Below, piece by piece: positions 32,444 to 44,379 of a DNA stretch of 64,000 nucleotides. A program made the translations under genes and the position numbers. The stretch is from Macquaria australasica (taxonomy: Eukaryota > Chordata > Actinopteri > Centrarchiformes > Percichthyidae). Numbering within the stretch: position 1 is the stretch's first letter; each line of letters begins with the position of its first letter. Location of the stretch: contig SEMN01000206.1 of the NCBI GenBank assembly GCA_005408345.1, forward strand, positions 124,001-188,000, read 5' to 3'. The notes under the pieces are model-generated. The model was not told the DNA's origin. It ran no database searches and saw only the letters and a program-made list of their open reading frames with translations.

Positions 32444-32768
32444 CCCTGACAGCTCCTGAATGGGAGCCCAGCCGATGAGCAGTCTTGCTGCAATCCGGCA
32501 GAGGGAACCAGGGGGAGCAGAGAGCCAGGCGAAAGAGAAGAGCAATGATGATCCTGCTATTTAAAGACATGATCAACCTAATTAACCTTGGGATGCCAAT
32601 GACTAATTCTGAGGTGGCTGGTCCACCACAAGAGTGGTGACGTGGAGCCCTCATAAATCTCACTAATAAGAAGCACTTCCTCAAATAGGAGGAGGAACAT
32701 GGGCACACGGGCTGGTCATTATTTGGAAGAGGATTGAAAATACTGTATGTGGTGTTCTTATCAGTCAA

Positions 32769-33003
32769 CCTGGGGGGGTGGGGGGGGCTGGTAATGTGGC
32801 GGAGATGGACTGTATTTCAGCCGGCGACAGCTGAGTAAATACAGAAACAAATAGACAAATAAGAATTCATTTCAAAGACCTTTTGTCATTTGCCTGCACA
32901 AATGATTGAAACAGAGACAGAATATATTCTGCTGTTGCAGTGAAGAGGGAGGGGGTGGCGGGTGGCGGGTTAGCAGGGTGGGGTGGGAGGGTGGGGGGGG
33001 GGC
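32769..33003 (+). other. G-rich tracts, strong G-quadruplex candidate
   Basis: TGGGGGGGTGGGGGGGGCTG starts at about 32769. At 32946-33003 there are more than eight G runs of three or longer, separated by 1-7 nt, ending in a run of ten G. Confidence 0.7.
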
Positions 33004-33820
33004 GTCCTTGAAGATAGAGCTATGAAAGAGATGAAAGGTTTATTTAATCTATTTTCAAGGTAAAATGATCTTCCGGCGCTTTACTCTACACATTTGGCGC
33101 AATGAATGTGAAAGCGGTACAAAGCCATTATAATGCCCCCAAGTCTATTAAACTGAATGACAGACGTTGTTTACAACCCCAACTGCTTCTGCAACCGCAC
33201 CATTATCGCTGCATACTGATGCAAGCATCAACAGCAGGGTTGGCTGTCATTACAGAGGGACAGCGGAGCGTCTTAAAGCGACATTCATCAGTATTTACAA
33301 AGGATTTGCAACCTGCTAATCACTCGATGGCAGGTTACTTTCATTACTTCCACCAGCACATTGGCCTGGGAACGCCACACGTTCAACAATATACTGGGTG
33401 ATTGTAGACACTGATGTCAGAATCAAACCTGTGACATTTTACTTACATCCAGAGCAACAGAAGATTACTTCCAAATATGATGTTTGTGTCAATTCACATT
33501 TTTTGTCTTTCAGGAGGTAGTCAAACACGTCATGATAAAGGACTTTAAAGTAGCTAAATCACATTGCAAACATTACTACAGAGGCAGTACAGTGTTGATG
33601 ATTGTAAAATTTAAATATATTTTAGTTTTCATCCTGTGCCTGTATTAATTGTTCAGATATGTCTTGATATGTGTGAAATATATGTTAAAAAAAAAGAAGC
33701 ATTTCTCCTCTTGTAAAATGTTGCCAATATGTTTGATAACTCATCCTGCACTCAGAAGTTTAAGTAGAAGTTTATTTGGGGCGATTAGCTAACCTTTATC
33801 TATATTATATTATATATTTC
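33004..33820. other. Intergenic sequence, nothing identified
   Basis: Repeat-poor to about 33400, then AT-rich. Confidence 0.4.
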
Positions 33821-34250
33821 TTTTTTTTATGTTTTTTTTCATCCATGGTCTTTTTATTGGAGTTTCCAATAAGCACCGAGTAACATAAATTCAGGATACA
33901 ATTGATATGAGACCCAACAAAATATATTCAGATACACACATAGAGACCAAGAAAAAGATCAAATAAAAAAAACCCCAGATATAATAAAAAAGAGAAAAAG
34001 AAAATAAAAATAATGAGAAAAGAAAGATAATTAAGAAAATAATTTGAGGCTGTGGGGTTAACTCTTCATGTATAGTTAAACTAAAGTGGCAGCTTTTCTA
34101 TGTTCCAGGACAGGAAGCCAAATGTGATCAAATTTAGCAGCTTTTCTTCAGAGATACTACTAAAAATATATTTTCTAACTTTATAAAATACGTACAATAC
34201 ATCCTGAATCCAGCGAGTGTCAAAGAGGAGGGATCAGAATTCTACCAATG
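33821..34250 (-). mobile_element. Retroelement 3' end (polyadenylated, antisense), LINE-like
   Basis: On the minus strand a non-coding stretch ends CTTATTGGAAACTCCAATAA, with AATAAA at 33858-33853, and 14 nt later an A-rich tail (complement of the T tract 33839-33821). Polyadenylation signal plus genomic A-tail is the mark of retrotransposition. The body (CACATTTGGCTTCCTGTCCT, GGAACATAGAAAAGCTGCCA) is probably a LINE 3' UTR, but a processed pseudogene is not excluded. Its 5' limit is unclear. Confidence 0.5.
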
Positions 34251-34719
34251 ACGCAGTTATAGAATTTATTAACAAGGTGAGATTGAACTTTAAAGTTCAG
34301 TAACTATTTCAAGAACTTACTGTACATGAATAAGAAAATGAATCTGGCACACGTATCCCATAATTGTCTATCACTTTAGGTATTTTGATCCAGATCCAAA
34401 TGCAGATTAAACACTTTCTATTCCTAAAAGAACATACTGTGCTTAAAATGACTTTTCAGTGCTGAGATTAAATTCAGAATTTTGTTTCTGAGTTAATTTG
34501 TTTGTTGTTGCATATCGCTTTAAAAACTCGAGAATGAAAGTGGTGTTTGCTAGTCAAATTGCAGTTGCCATTCAACAAATATGACCCACATTACATTTAG
34601 CTTAAATCCCTTTTAAGGTCATTTGTCATGAGGTGTTTACATTATTTTGTCAAACCCGTTTACTTCTTACAATAATCACATCCAATTGACATTCAGATGT
34701 TCTCCTTAAACACAACACG
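34251..34719. other. Intergenic sequence, nothing identified
   Basis: AT-rich; no feature recognised. Confidence 0.4.
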
Positions 34720-35345
34720 CAGCCTGCTCCAGTGCTCCAGTGTCTGGGTGTTCTGCTCTGCCATGTGCTGGAGGGATATTTATGGGCCTCCTAATGTGCA
34801 TGAGCAGGTCTGGAGAGCCTTTGTTTCACAGTGGTAATAATGCCAGGACCAGACCTACTGTCCTTGCCCCTTCAGTCCAGTGAATACGATCCCAGGCAAT
34901 GGAACTTTTTTTGTTCAACGTTAACTGTCACGACCCGCGGCGGCGGCGGCTGGAAATGGCTTAACTAAACTGTCAGATCTAATAAAGCCAATAAAGGGAT
35001 CAGATAAATGTTTATTACATAGTGGGAAAAGATCATTTCTGGACAGAAATTGAGGATGACCTTTCCGGATAATTCCTCGCTGCCTTCGCCCCCCCTCCTT
35101 CTGCTGGATAAATCACTGGGTCCCTTTTGTTTCACGGCTGATGGAGCCTTGCTGACGTGGGATTGTTAAAGCCTCGCTCGCTCTTCTTTCTTTGTCTCCC
35201 CAATTACAGGAGCCCTCTGAGTCTGAATGCCAGCTCGACATACAGACAGGGGCAGGCTGCTGTGCTCCCGCTGCTCCAACAGCCAGACGAGATAATAATA
35301 TTATACCTGAGTCTAAAGGCAGATAGAGCCGCTTTTAATTAAATG
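34720..35345. promoter_or_regulatory. Candidate conserved non-coding element(s)
   Basis: Repeat-free sequence with TATTTATGGGCCTCC, ATCTAATAAAGCCAATAAAG, AGATAAATGTTTATTACATA and CCGCTTTTAATTAAAT motifs, and one (GGC)4-5 run at 34937-34950. No ORF of interest. The motif texture suggests an enhancer; conservation is untested. Confidence 0.35.
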
Positions 35346-35750
35346 TTGTTAACAAAATTGAACTTGGAAGATGTTACAAGTAATGGTCTTGTTAGGGCGG
35401 TAACTGGTTTCCCTAATTCGGTTCTTCTGGACAACATTGGAGAATAAATTGTAGTAGTGATGCAGGATGTATGCAATACAAATGCATGAAGAACAACTTT
35501 TACAAAGGCTACAACTGCACATTTTGATACAGGAGTTATATAGAAGAGTTATCATTTAACTCACCAGCTCTTATCAAAATAATAAGATAACAGTTCTTGT
35601 TAAAGTAAATACAACAAGCCCCAGTGGAACGCACATATCTTGGTACATTTAAAGAGATTAAAGGTTGGTAACAGATATTTACTCTTAGTACATGGTTAGA
35701 TGGCAGATATGCTATTAACACAATCTTTTAAGTAGTATTAATTGATTGCT
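35346..35750. other. Intergenic sequence, nothing identified
   Basis: AT-rich; no feature recognised. Confidence 0.4.
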
Positions 35751-35880
35751 TTTGGCCACTTGGAAGCAACAGAACAAGCTGGAAACACGACATCGACATA
35801 AACGTATGTATTGACACCTTATTAAGTTGTTATGGCTAACGTGTTAGCAAAAAAATGTACATGTTAGCATTTACATTAGC
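35751..35880 (-). repeat. Dispersed repeat, family of 26036-26215 and 46270-46872, inverted copy
   Basis: TTGGCCACTTGGAAGCAACA, GAACAAGCTGGAAACACGAC and GTTATGGCTAACGTGTTAGC correspond to the reverse complement of the family's right half. Confidence 0.55.
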
Positions 35881-36079
35881 TAAGTCTAATATTAGCTCTT
35901 CTTTTAGCTCTGGTTTGATGGGCGCCACAGTTCAAGTGACAGCTTTCACAGCAGCATAAACCAACCGAATCAAACCGACCAACACACCAGGGTTCTTTAT
36001 ACGGTCTGTTTGTTTACGAATTGATTTTAAAATTGATGCTATTGCTCACTTTTAAAGCATTGTAAGCCTGTGAAGTCCT

Positions 36080-36345
36080 TACAAACCTTTACAGGACCGG
36101 GGCTGACCGAGCCTTTTCTGTTCAGGCCCCAAGAAATTGCCTCTCAAATCACACTTTTATTGTAAGTTTACACTGACTTTAGTTCATTTGGCTTCCTCTT
36201 ATTTAATCCAGTTGTTTTTATCCACCATGTTTCTTTAATAGAGTATTTTATTGCTGCTGGGGTTTTATGTTGTACAGCACGTTGTAATTTTTGCTTTCAT
36301 GTTGTAAAGCACTAAGAACAGTGCTGTTTAAATACAAGTTATTAG
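36080..36345 (+). mobile_element. LINE 3' UTR and tail fragment
   Basis: CAGGCCCCAAGAAATTGCCT is followed by T-rich sequence and TGTTGTAAAGCACTAAGAAC, AGTGCTGTTTAAATACAAG, the same tail type as 20310-20360 but more diverged. Confidence 0.5.
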
Positions 36346-36360
36346 TATTACATATAGAGA

Positions 36361-36398
36361 CAGCATCTAGTGGCCATTAGAAGAACAGCAGCTTCGAG
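36361..36398 (+). repeat. Short dispersed repeat 'CTAGTGGCCATTAGAAGAA', copy 2
   Basis: Matches 3490-3530 (see there). Confidence 0.55.
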
Positions 36399-36925
36399 CA
36401 CTCAGTATCAACAATCAGCCTTGGTGTTTTCCACGTGGGTAATAAACACTGGAACGCTGCCTTTGTAAAGCATAACCAAACCTGCCAAGTAAAGTCCAAG
36501 TTAACAAAGTCAAAAAACATAGTGCTCATTATTAATGCGGGGGGGTGGGGGGTGTACCTGGAGTCAGTATTATCGTTAAAACCAATGTAAATTTTAAGCC
36601 TTACACAGAAAACCTGTATCTCTCATCAAGTATGGATGACGACACCTTCCCACGAGCACCTGCACCTCACGGGTTCACAGCTGAACAGATGTGGCGTGAT
36701 GAGATCAGGTTAGGGGGTGTTCAAAGATGCTTCCTTTCTGCCTGATCCCCTTTATTTTTCCTCTCAAGACTACCCCCACCCCTCCGTTCCCTCCCCCCCG
36801 CCCCTCCTTGGCCTGTCCTCTGAGCTACATGTGGCATGGCTGCCTACTGCTTCCTGTGACAAGCCAAGCTGTCCGCTGACCACTTCATTTTTGATGTTGG
36901 CAGGCGAAACTTGAGCCGTGGCAGC
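36399..36925. other. Intergenic sequence with G- and C-rich runs
   Basis: G-run cluster 36539-36554 (GGGGGGG-T-GGGGGG) and C-rich stretch 36770-36810; no gene recognised. Confidence 0.4.
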
Positions 36926-36928
36926 CGA

Positions 36929-36948
36929 TGTGTGTGTGCGTGCATGAA

Positions 36949-36982
<34 letters not shown>

Positions 36983-36990
36983 CGCACACA
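36929..36990. repeat. Converging (TG)n and (CA)n microsatellites
   Basis: TGTGTGTGTGCGTGCATG at 36929-36945 faces (CA)14 at 36952-36979. Confidence 0.9.
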
Positions 36991-37039
36991 CTGGGTTCAA
37001 GGGAACATCCAAGAAGAAGAAGAGTTTCCAAATGACCAA

Positions 37040-37880
37040 ACACAGGCTGCTTGATGAGTGTTTGCTTCGCCTCCTCTTTGTTTTCTCTCCATCTCCATCT
37101 CAGAAGTCCATCATTATATCTCTGTTTATCTTTCACTCCCGTTCTTTCTTCTTCTTCTTTGTATTGATATTTATATTTCTGTCGTTCTTGGATGCTGTTT
37201 TTCTCTTTGTTTAAGAAGCATTTCTATGTATTTTTTTCTCCTGCTATTTCCTCCTGTTTTACTTTCTTTGACTTACTTTAGGATTTAACTTTTTCTTTGT
37301 GTCGTCTTTCTGTCCTTAGTGCCTGTCTTTCTCTTTCTTTAGTGTCCATCTTTACAGTGTTTGCTTTCTTGCTCTTTCTTATATTGTTTCTTTCCTCCCT
37401 TCTTCCTTCCTTCCTTTTATTCTGTCTTTCTCAGTTTTTGGCTCTGTGTTTGTCTAACTGATTTATTATTATTTTATTTTTTGCTGTTTTCTGTTTTGCT
37501 GTCTAGGGTTAGGGTTTTTTTCCTTTGGCAGATCTTGCTTTAGTCCTTCAGTCTTTCCTTCCTTTTAATCACTGAGTACAGTATTTTAATGCTGGCCATT
37601 CATACCCAAAGTGAGTAATAACACTGTCTGTCCTTATTTTTCTTACTTTATACTTTCAATCTCTATAGTGTTTTTCTTCTTTTGCTGCCTTATGCTGTAT
37701 TTTTTCTTTCTATTTTGTTTCTTTTTGCATTTCTTGTCATGGTCTGCTCTCTAATTTGTTTCTTTCTCATTTTATTTTTGTCTTTTTCTACTTTTGTCTT
37801 TGTTTTGGGGGACTCTTGCTCCAGTCTTTTTCAGTATTTCACATATGATCATGGCCGTCCATATCCAGACTGAGTAAAAT
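37040..37880 (+). repeat. Long pyrimidine-rich degenerate TTTC/CTTT region
   Basis: About 840 bp are strongly T/C-biased on the plus strand. Two similar blocks, 37540-37620 (CAGTATTTTAATGCTGGCCA, TTCATACCC) and 37815-37885 (CAGTATTTCACATATGATCA, TGGCCGTCCATATCC), suggest an old tandem duplication of about 270 bp. Open frames here are only low-complexity Phe/Leu/Ser. Confidence 0.6.
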
Positions 37881-38539
37881 AACTGCATTAAAGCCTCGTC
37901 ACTCAAACTTGGGTGATTTCTGCATTTTAACCTCAGTTGAAGGTTTACATGCTCCTCTAATTGTTGGATAAGATGAAAAACATATGAATGAAACCAAAAA
38001 TTATAATAGAAGTTAATTTGAACAGCAGTTCCTGGAAACAGAAAGTTGTCATTTTAAACATTTAAGGTTTCCACATTACAGCAACCATATACTTTTTCCT
38101 GCTTTCTTTTCTTGAAACTAAATGATGACCTGAAAGTACACTGTATCCCCCCATTTCTTAAGCTATATAAACCATTTAAAAACCCAGTGTTTATCTGATA
38201 AATGCATTGTCACAAAGCTGAAAACAAGGCTGTTTTTCTTGGCTGATGAAAAGATGACGATTTGGAGATACACTGTTTTCACAGGGCACCTGAAATTCCT
38301 TTCTTCTTCATGCTTATTTCCTTTGTTGCGCTCCCCATGCAGAAGAAATCATGTACTACTCAGTGCCAACATGTACCCTATTCTCTGTCTCTGTATCAGT
38401 GTAATAGACCGATATGAGCCCAAAGACATGACAAGGCCCCTGTTTAAGGTCAGATTCACATTAGATGTTGGGGTCAGGATAAGAGGCTTTGATCGGTGCT
38501 TTCATGCTGGGTTCATGATCTGTGGAGGCAGGAGGATGG

Positions 38540-38540
<1 letters not shown>
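37881..38540. other. Intergenic sequence, nothing identified
   Basis: No feature recognised. Confidence 0.4.

Positions 38541-38588
<48 letters not shown>
38541..38588 (+). repeat. (TG)24 microsatellite
   Basis: Uninterrupted array. Confidence 0.95.
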
Positions 38589-38589
<1 letters not shown>

Positions 38590-38754
38590 TCACAGCTATA
38601 GAGTGAGAGTATATGAGCCTCACCCAGCCCATTAGATGTGCGCACTGGCCTGTGAGATGTTGTATCACTTTAATTAGCGGGGGGCTGTGGGCCACGGCGG
38701 TGTGAGGAGATGGGGAGAAGGTTGATTGTGTTTTAGTCATTGCCTAAAGCCACG

Positions 38755-38793
38755 GACCCCCCCACCCCTCTAAACCCCCCTCCTCCCCACCCT
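38755..38793 (-). other. C-rich tract (minus-strand G-quadruplex candidate)
   Basis: CCCCCCC, CCCC, CCCCCC, CCCC and CCC runs separated by 1-7 nt. Confidence 0.5.
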
Positions 38794-38889
38794 CATGTAA
38801 AAAGTTTGGTTGTTTTGGTCACATATCTTGTTCTTTTTTTAGTCTTGTGGTTGTGAAAATGATATGTTCTATTCAAATATTTTAATTCA

Positions 38890-39250
38890 CACTGCCATGA
38901 AAATATCCCCTTTTTCCTTTTAACATCACATCATCTTTAATTGCAGCCACATTTCCATATTAGCTGATCTGTAAGAGCATTCATTTAGCCACTCCCGCCT
39001 CCGGCCTCATCTGAATTTGAGAAAACTGGGCAAAACTTAAATGCTGTCACACCGTCTGAATAAATTGCTAAATAATGAACATTTTAGATAACTACGGCGA
39101 ATCAGAGCACGCTGAATGCACCCTGGCACCGAGCCAGCCCCCGCAGACGGTCAGAGATGGAGCCATAGAGAGCGGGAATGGGGATTCTGGGTAATTGGAC
39201 TCATTGTCCCATTGTAGAAGCTAATGAAGTGATGCAATTGAAAGGATGAT
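38890..39250. promoter_or_regulatory. Candidate conserved non-coding element
   Basis: Repeat-free segment with motifs such as ATTAGCTGATCTGTAAGAGC, ATTCATTTAGCC, TTGCTAAATAATGAACATTT and GGTAATTGGACTCATTGTCC. No coding frame. Conservation inferred only. Confidence 0.35.
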
Positions 39251-39960
39251 TCTTTTGCGATTGTCTTAAAAGTAATTCAGCAGCTTGTAGCATCAGACAG
39301 TTCATATGAATAACAATAATTATGTGATATTTAAGAAAATAACCAGAAATTTGTTGCAAAATGATGCAGAAAATGAGAACAAATTCTCATAATTTTGATG
39401 GATAATATTAAAGGTACTTATTCAAGGCACGTTTATTTATGTTGCAGAAGTAACTACAAATTGCATTTAAGGATTTTCTCTCCACATTTTGTTGTTTTTC
39501 TAATTTTTATTCCTACAGCTGTTAAAAAAAACAACAAAACTGTTTGTTTGATTGTTTTTAAAGTAATAGTACTGCATAAACTTAATAAATAAAACTGGTA
39601 GACATAATGTATGATGTGGAAATGATTAATCAAGAGGAGTTCCTCTCCTGCACTTTATAGTTTTTTTTTCTGCATGCAATTTTAAACATAAAGCAAAATA
39701 TAGTAAAAACTACGTCCCCCAAATAACAAAAGCAGCTTCCATTATAAAGTGACTGAGACCTCACAGTGGTAGTAAGACGCTGTAATACATGTTACAATGA
39801 TTTCATGTCAGAGGCCATGTTTAAAAAACACAAGTACACACCAGAAAATAGTGAAGATTGATGTCAGAGGTGAAAATCATTGGACAATAGTCTCCTAATG
39901 GCTGGTGTCAGATCCCATGTTTCTCTCTGTTAAGACGCTGGGATGTGGGATTGGATGGGA
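39251..39960. other. Intergenic AT-rich sequence, nothing identified
   Basis: No feature recognised. Confidence 0.4.
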
Positions 39961-40002
39961 AATGGGGGGTGGAAGGGGTTGGGTGGAGTTGATGGGGGGG
40001 CG
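39961..40002 (+). other. G-rich tract, G-quadruplex candidate
   Basis: GGGGGG, GGGG, GGG and GGGGGGG runs within 42 bp. Confidence 0.55.
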
Positions 40003-40039
40003 GTGCTGCGGTTCTTTATTGCTATCATAAAAGTTTACA

Positions 40040-40450
40040 CGACCGCCATCTCTTACAATCCATATTGACAGGAGTTTTTAGAGAAAAGGCTTCCTAAAGC
40101 TCAGGAAAAGAAAAAAAAAAAAGAGGGGCTCAGTATCATCTTCCAGCCTTAGGTGCAACATACCCTTGTAATAGGCCAAGGAAAATATAGACTTATGGAA
40201 AATGAAATGAGGCATGAATGACCATAAGCGTGAAGACAATTACACCCTTCGGAAATCGTATATTTGTGAAGATAATTTCTGGTGGAGTCTGCGTGCTCGG
40301 ACCCGGCGGGGTGACAGTATCGTCTCTATGCTTGAACTCTCCTTGAACTTCAGGATAACCGTCGCTGGAGTGGGACGTGGCTATCTGCCCCTGCATCTGG
40401 TTATTTTAGCTCCAATTTGCTGCCTAATGCCACAATTACACTGATCTATG
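40040..40450. promoter_or_regulatory. Candidate conserved non-coding element
   Basis: Repeat-free except an A-tract at 40110-40121. Motif-rich (GAATGACCATAAGCG, GACAATTACACCCTTCGG, GGTTATTTTAGCTCCAATTT). No recognised protein in any frame. Confidence 0.3.
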
Positions 40451-42893
40451 GCTCGAGTCACCCCTTTTAATGGCTCACTGTCAAAATCAGCACATTTGCA
40501 GAAGCAAGGGCCGGAGAGGAAGTCCTGACTTTGCTCCACTGATGGCTTGATTGATCTGGGAAGTGCTTTTTTGTTCCATGAATGGTCAGATGAACCAGAA
40601 GTTAAGGGCAAGCCAAATAACTTGACTGATAAAACTGAATAAAGACTAAAATAAAATTTCTACAGTCTCCTTTGTAATAATAGCCCAATGTATTAGACTG
40701 ATTGCGGTTAATAAAACTATAAAGCAAAGTGGAGAATGAGATAAAAACCTGAATCCTGCAGTTGCTCCGTTACAGTCTGTAATTAAACAGACTTTTGTAC
40801 TCATTCTCTTAGGTATTTCTCCTGTTTAATTTTTATATAGAGCTCCATCATGAATTAAAATATATTTTTCTCTATTGGTTATTTGTAATTAGTGAGGAAG
40901 GATTCAGAATATGAGGTTAGAAGAAAACAACAAGATTAAACTATAGCGTTACTGCAAAGCTGTAACGCTCACTACACACCAGAAAACAAAATGAGACGAA
41001 TATAAAATGGAGAAACAACTTCTTAAATCTTTACTAGTCGGGCAATAAATGTCAAATTTGACCAGCATCTAGCATGTTAGCATGCAACAAGTTATAGTAG
41101 TCAGGTTAATATACTTACAGTGAGAACGCTGTACAATCTGTGCTGGTCAGAAGGACGGACGGATGGACAGAGAGACCGGCACCACCATACTGTAGAGCTT
41201 CATGAATAAATAAAAATAAATCATCTTGTCAGTTTTGCAAATCATATAGAGCCATTTATTGTTAATAGCTACCCCCAAAACTTGATTTTGTTCAAAATGC
41301 TTTGCATTTTCAATACTTTTGCTCCCAGGAGCCTGTTTATAGCAATCAACTGGACCAATTCCAAACCTTTTGGTAACTATTAGTCATTTAGACCCCAAAA
41401 TATGTAAAAATAGGGCCCAGGTTTAAAAATACCAGAATTACCCTTTAAGAAAAATGTTCTGTTAAAAATCAGGATTAGTAGTTTTGTTCCAGAAGGCCCG
41501 ACCAGATATATTATGGTATTATGCTGTTGAGGACCAATAACTTATTATTCCTTCATTTGTTAATCTAGTTACATAACAGTGACCAGTGTTTTTGCGATTT
41601 GAAGTTGAAATGACATCTCAGGGTGAAATTGGGCGATGTTGAAACGTTTTTGTATACAGCACATGTTGCAAGGATGCCTGTAATCATAGTTTTCAACCAC
41701 AGAATGGTGACTGCCACACATGGAAGATATTACTTAAGAAACATGTTAAAACAATGGGTAAATGCAAGTGGATGTATCCTGTTTAGCCAGATGAGCGGAT
41801 ATGTTAACACCTACCACTCACTGTAAAACAGTGCTCACTGTGTAATGCCCCTAAAGCTTGATAGACTCTCTGCAATCATGATCTGAATATGTCCCTTTGG
41901 ATAAGAGTGTAATGATATAATAAGAGCCTCAAATGTTTCATTACAATGTGAGATAAGATGCAGCTCTAATAACATGATATGGAGGAGAGATACTGCAGTG
42001 TGGAGAGAGCGACTCCACTTTGGCTGCCCAGAATCCTCTCACAGCGATGAAAAGCAGCCCCCTGAAGTCCACTCCATCACGGCATGGCTCTCTGCCCTCG
42101 CTGTGGCGTGACTGGGACAAGGATGAGTGGCGGTAAAGGACAAACTCATGGACACCAGTTGGGCTCCCAGAACCAGCACACATTATTACCCCCAACAGAA
42201 GCCGAGTGAAGGCGGGAGCCAGGAGCCCGTCCCCGGCACAGCTTCGGTGGGAGATGCAAAAACAGATGGCCACCCCCAGCAAGACATTAGCAGCAGAGAT
42301 TTGAAAACATCTTGAAGCCCCTGTCGCCACAAAGAGACTGTGGTCAGGAGGCTAATGTGAGAATAGTAAAACATCGCCGTAAATGGCAAAATGAGCTGCG
42401 ATAAGAACAGCAGCTGTCCGAAATTACAAGGAACTGCATGCTACAGTGTATTTATTGGGGTCTACAGTGTAACATTCAAAAGGCCATTGTCTGCCTGTTC
42501 ATGGGGAAACTGCGGAGGCTTTACTTGGACCAAAGATGATGTTACTCAAATGGAACAACAAGACAATCAAAATAGAGATTCATTAACATAGAGCAACGTC
42601 AAACCTAAGATGTATAGCTATAGAGTACTTTTATTATAGTTATTATGGTATTTATTATTTTAATTATGGTGCAGGAAGACAGATGACCTTCAGTTTTCAC
42701 CAGAATAGTGTTCACTGGGTTAATGCTCCTAATGTCCTATCTACCATTTTGCAATCATGACCTGGCTGTGTTTTGACTGTATGGTTAAGAGTGTAAGCAT
42801 ATGTGCCTAAAATGTCAAAATACAAGAATGTCTCCGGAGCTTTTAACTGGTTTTACCATCTTGCCAAATGTCTATTGAGTTTATGAAAAAAAG
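40451..42893. other. Intergenic sequence
   Basis: Mostly AT-rich and unrecognised. 42000-42330 is GC-richer with overlapping frames on both strands (129 codons minus at 42330-41941, without a known domain). Confidence 0.4.
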
Positions 42894-43021
42894 ATCTTAA
42901 CTCAAGGTCCACTTACTAGCTTTTTCCGAAGCTTTGAACCACATCTCACAGTCTTCCTCAGCATTCGAAGAGGTTGAAAACTTCACTTTTAAAAGCTAGT
43001 AAGTGGACCTTGAGTTGAGAT
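42894..43021. mobile_element. Foldback element of 128 bp, 'CTAGTAAGTGGACCTTGAG' family, copy 3
   Basis: ATCTTAACTCAAGGTCCACT and TACTAGCTTTTT (42894-42925) are the near-perfect reverse complement of AAAAGCTAGTAAGTGGACCT and TGAGTTGAGAT (42991-43021). The inner part continues into the sequence shared with 1011-1072. A small MITE, or two copies fused head to head. Confidence 0.75.
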
Positions 43022-43199
43022 TACTGTTTCCAATGTAAAATATGAGCTTCCACACTCAAGTCTATTTAGAGACTTTAACTTATTTTAAACTCTGCAGCTG
43101 GACTCTTGACTAAATAGAGAGTTCAAATCAATTTAAGCAACAGCTTAAAAAGATCTGCAGAATTTAAGTCTGTAGTGCTTTATGACTATCAGCGTTGGT
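43022..43199. other. Intergenic sequence, nothing identified
   Basis: No feature recognised. Confidence 0.4.
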
Positions 43200-43330
43200 A
43201 CTCTGTACTTGTTTGTTTTCTTCTATTAATTTATTTGTACTTGTTTCTCTCAAACCATTTTCTTGCATTTGTCCTTATTGTAAAGCACTTTGAGGTGCAT
43301 TCTTTGTATGAACAGTGACATTTAAAAGAA
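43200..43330 (+). mobile_element. LINE 3' tail fragment
   Basis: TTGTCCTTATTGTAAAGCAC, TTTGAGGTGCATTCTTTGTA and TGAACAGTGACATTTAAA: the tail layout of the family at 20215-20360, diverged. Confidence 0.5.
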
Positions 43331-43591
43331 AGTGTATTATTGTGTACCATTATTTGAAATTAAATTTCAATATAATATTAAATATTAAATATAGTGATGT
43401 TAACATTGTGGCAATGCTTCAAACTAAGGTTTAATCATCATCATTTTGATATTGGTCGTATATGAAATTTAGGATATCAGTCAGTCAGTGTCATCCACCT
43501 CTGGCCACCTCATTTTTATGATTCACTTATATTTTTGGTTGGTGGGGTTCACTCTGTAATAAAGCGCTTAAACTCCTAAACAACGTAATCT

Positions 43592-44125
43592 ATAGCTGTG
43601 TTTCCAAACGCATTTTTATGCGCAATTGGAAGTATGGCATTAGAAAAGCTGTATGGAAACGACAAAATTCGATAAAACTTCCTCAATTGCACAAAAAAAA
43701 GTACACTCGCTTGAGGTGGAGTTTTCCGAAAAATCAGCTGTTTCCGCTGAACCGTTGCGCATTAGTTTGTCTTCGTCTGTGGACAGCATGAAACATGGCC
43801 GACACTAGCTGACATGAAAGAACAATTCAAACTTGCCCAATATAAACATACTCCTCCATACATACTCCTCTCTCCATGTTTCTCCCATAGATGTGTTAGA
43901 TGGCCAAGACGACTTGTTTTGTTTCCAGTTCCCAACCTCTACTTCTTCTACTGTGTTTACTGGCGGACTACAGCCGTGTGTAAAGTGTAGCCTATACCAC
44001 CAACTTCTGACTAAACTACGCTTTGCAACAAGCCGAGTTTATTCGCTCCAAACTAATTTCTTTTTTGCGACATTTCAAAAGTTTGCTTAAAATTCGCTTG
44101 AGAACTGAATGGAAACATGGCTTAT
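43592..44125. mobile_element. Non-autonomous DNA transposon candidate (534 bp)
   Basis: ATAGCTGTGTTTCCA (43592-43606) and TGGAAACATGGCTTAT (44110-44125) form imperfect terminal inverted repeats. The interior near both ends has paired motifs (ACGCATTTTTATGCGCAATT left; TTTGCGACATTTCAAAAGTT, AAAATTCGCTTGAGAACTGA right). Non-coding. No target duplication is evident. Confidence 0.5.
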
Positions 44126-44379
44126 GAAGGAGCTGTTTTAGATGTTTTCCTTGGTGAAGCAGTGACTACTTGGAATTAGGAATCTGACTTTTACAATTAC
44201 AACACAAGCACCAATATGCCTCTGTCCTTTTCTGAATGCCACTATCATCCCCACCTCTTAGACGAGGACTTAAATGGTGAACACATCACTACCGGCCTGA
44301 TGCAAACATCCAAACAAATACTGCAGCAGGAAGCTCACAAAAAAGACGACCATTAAACAGTACCCAAGGTGACACGTAT
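44126..44379. other. Intergenic sequence, nothing identified
   Basis: No feature recognised. Confidence 0.4.

Noticed and set aside
37032..37873. Several hydrophobic Phe/Leu-rich frames resembling membrane proteins
   Set aside because: Low-complexity output of a pyrimidine-rich tract; no conserved family pattern.
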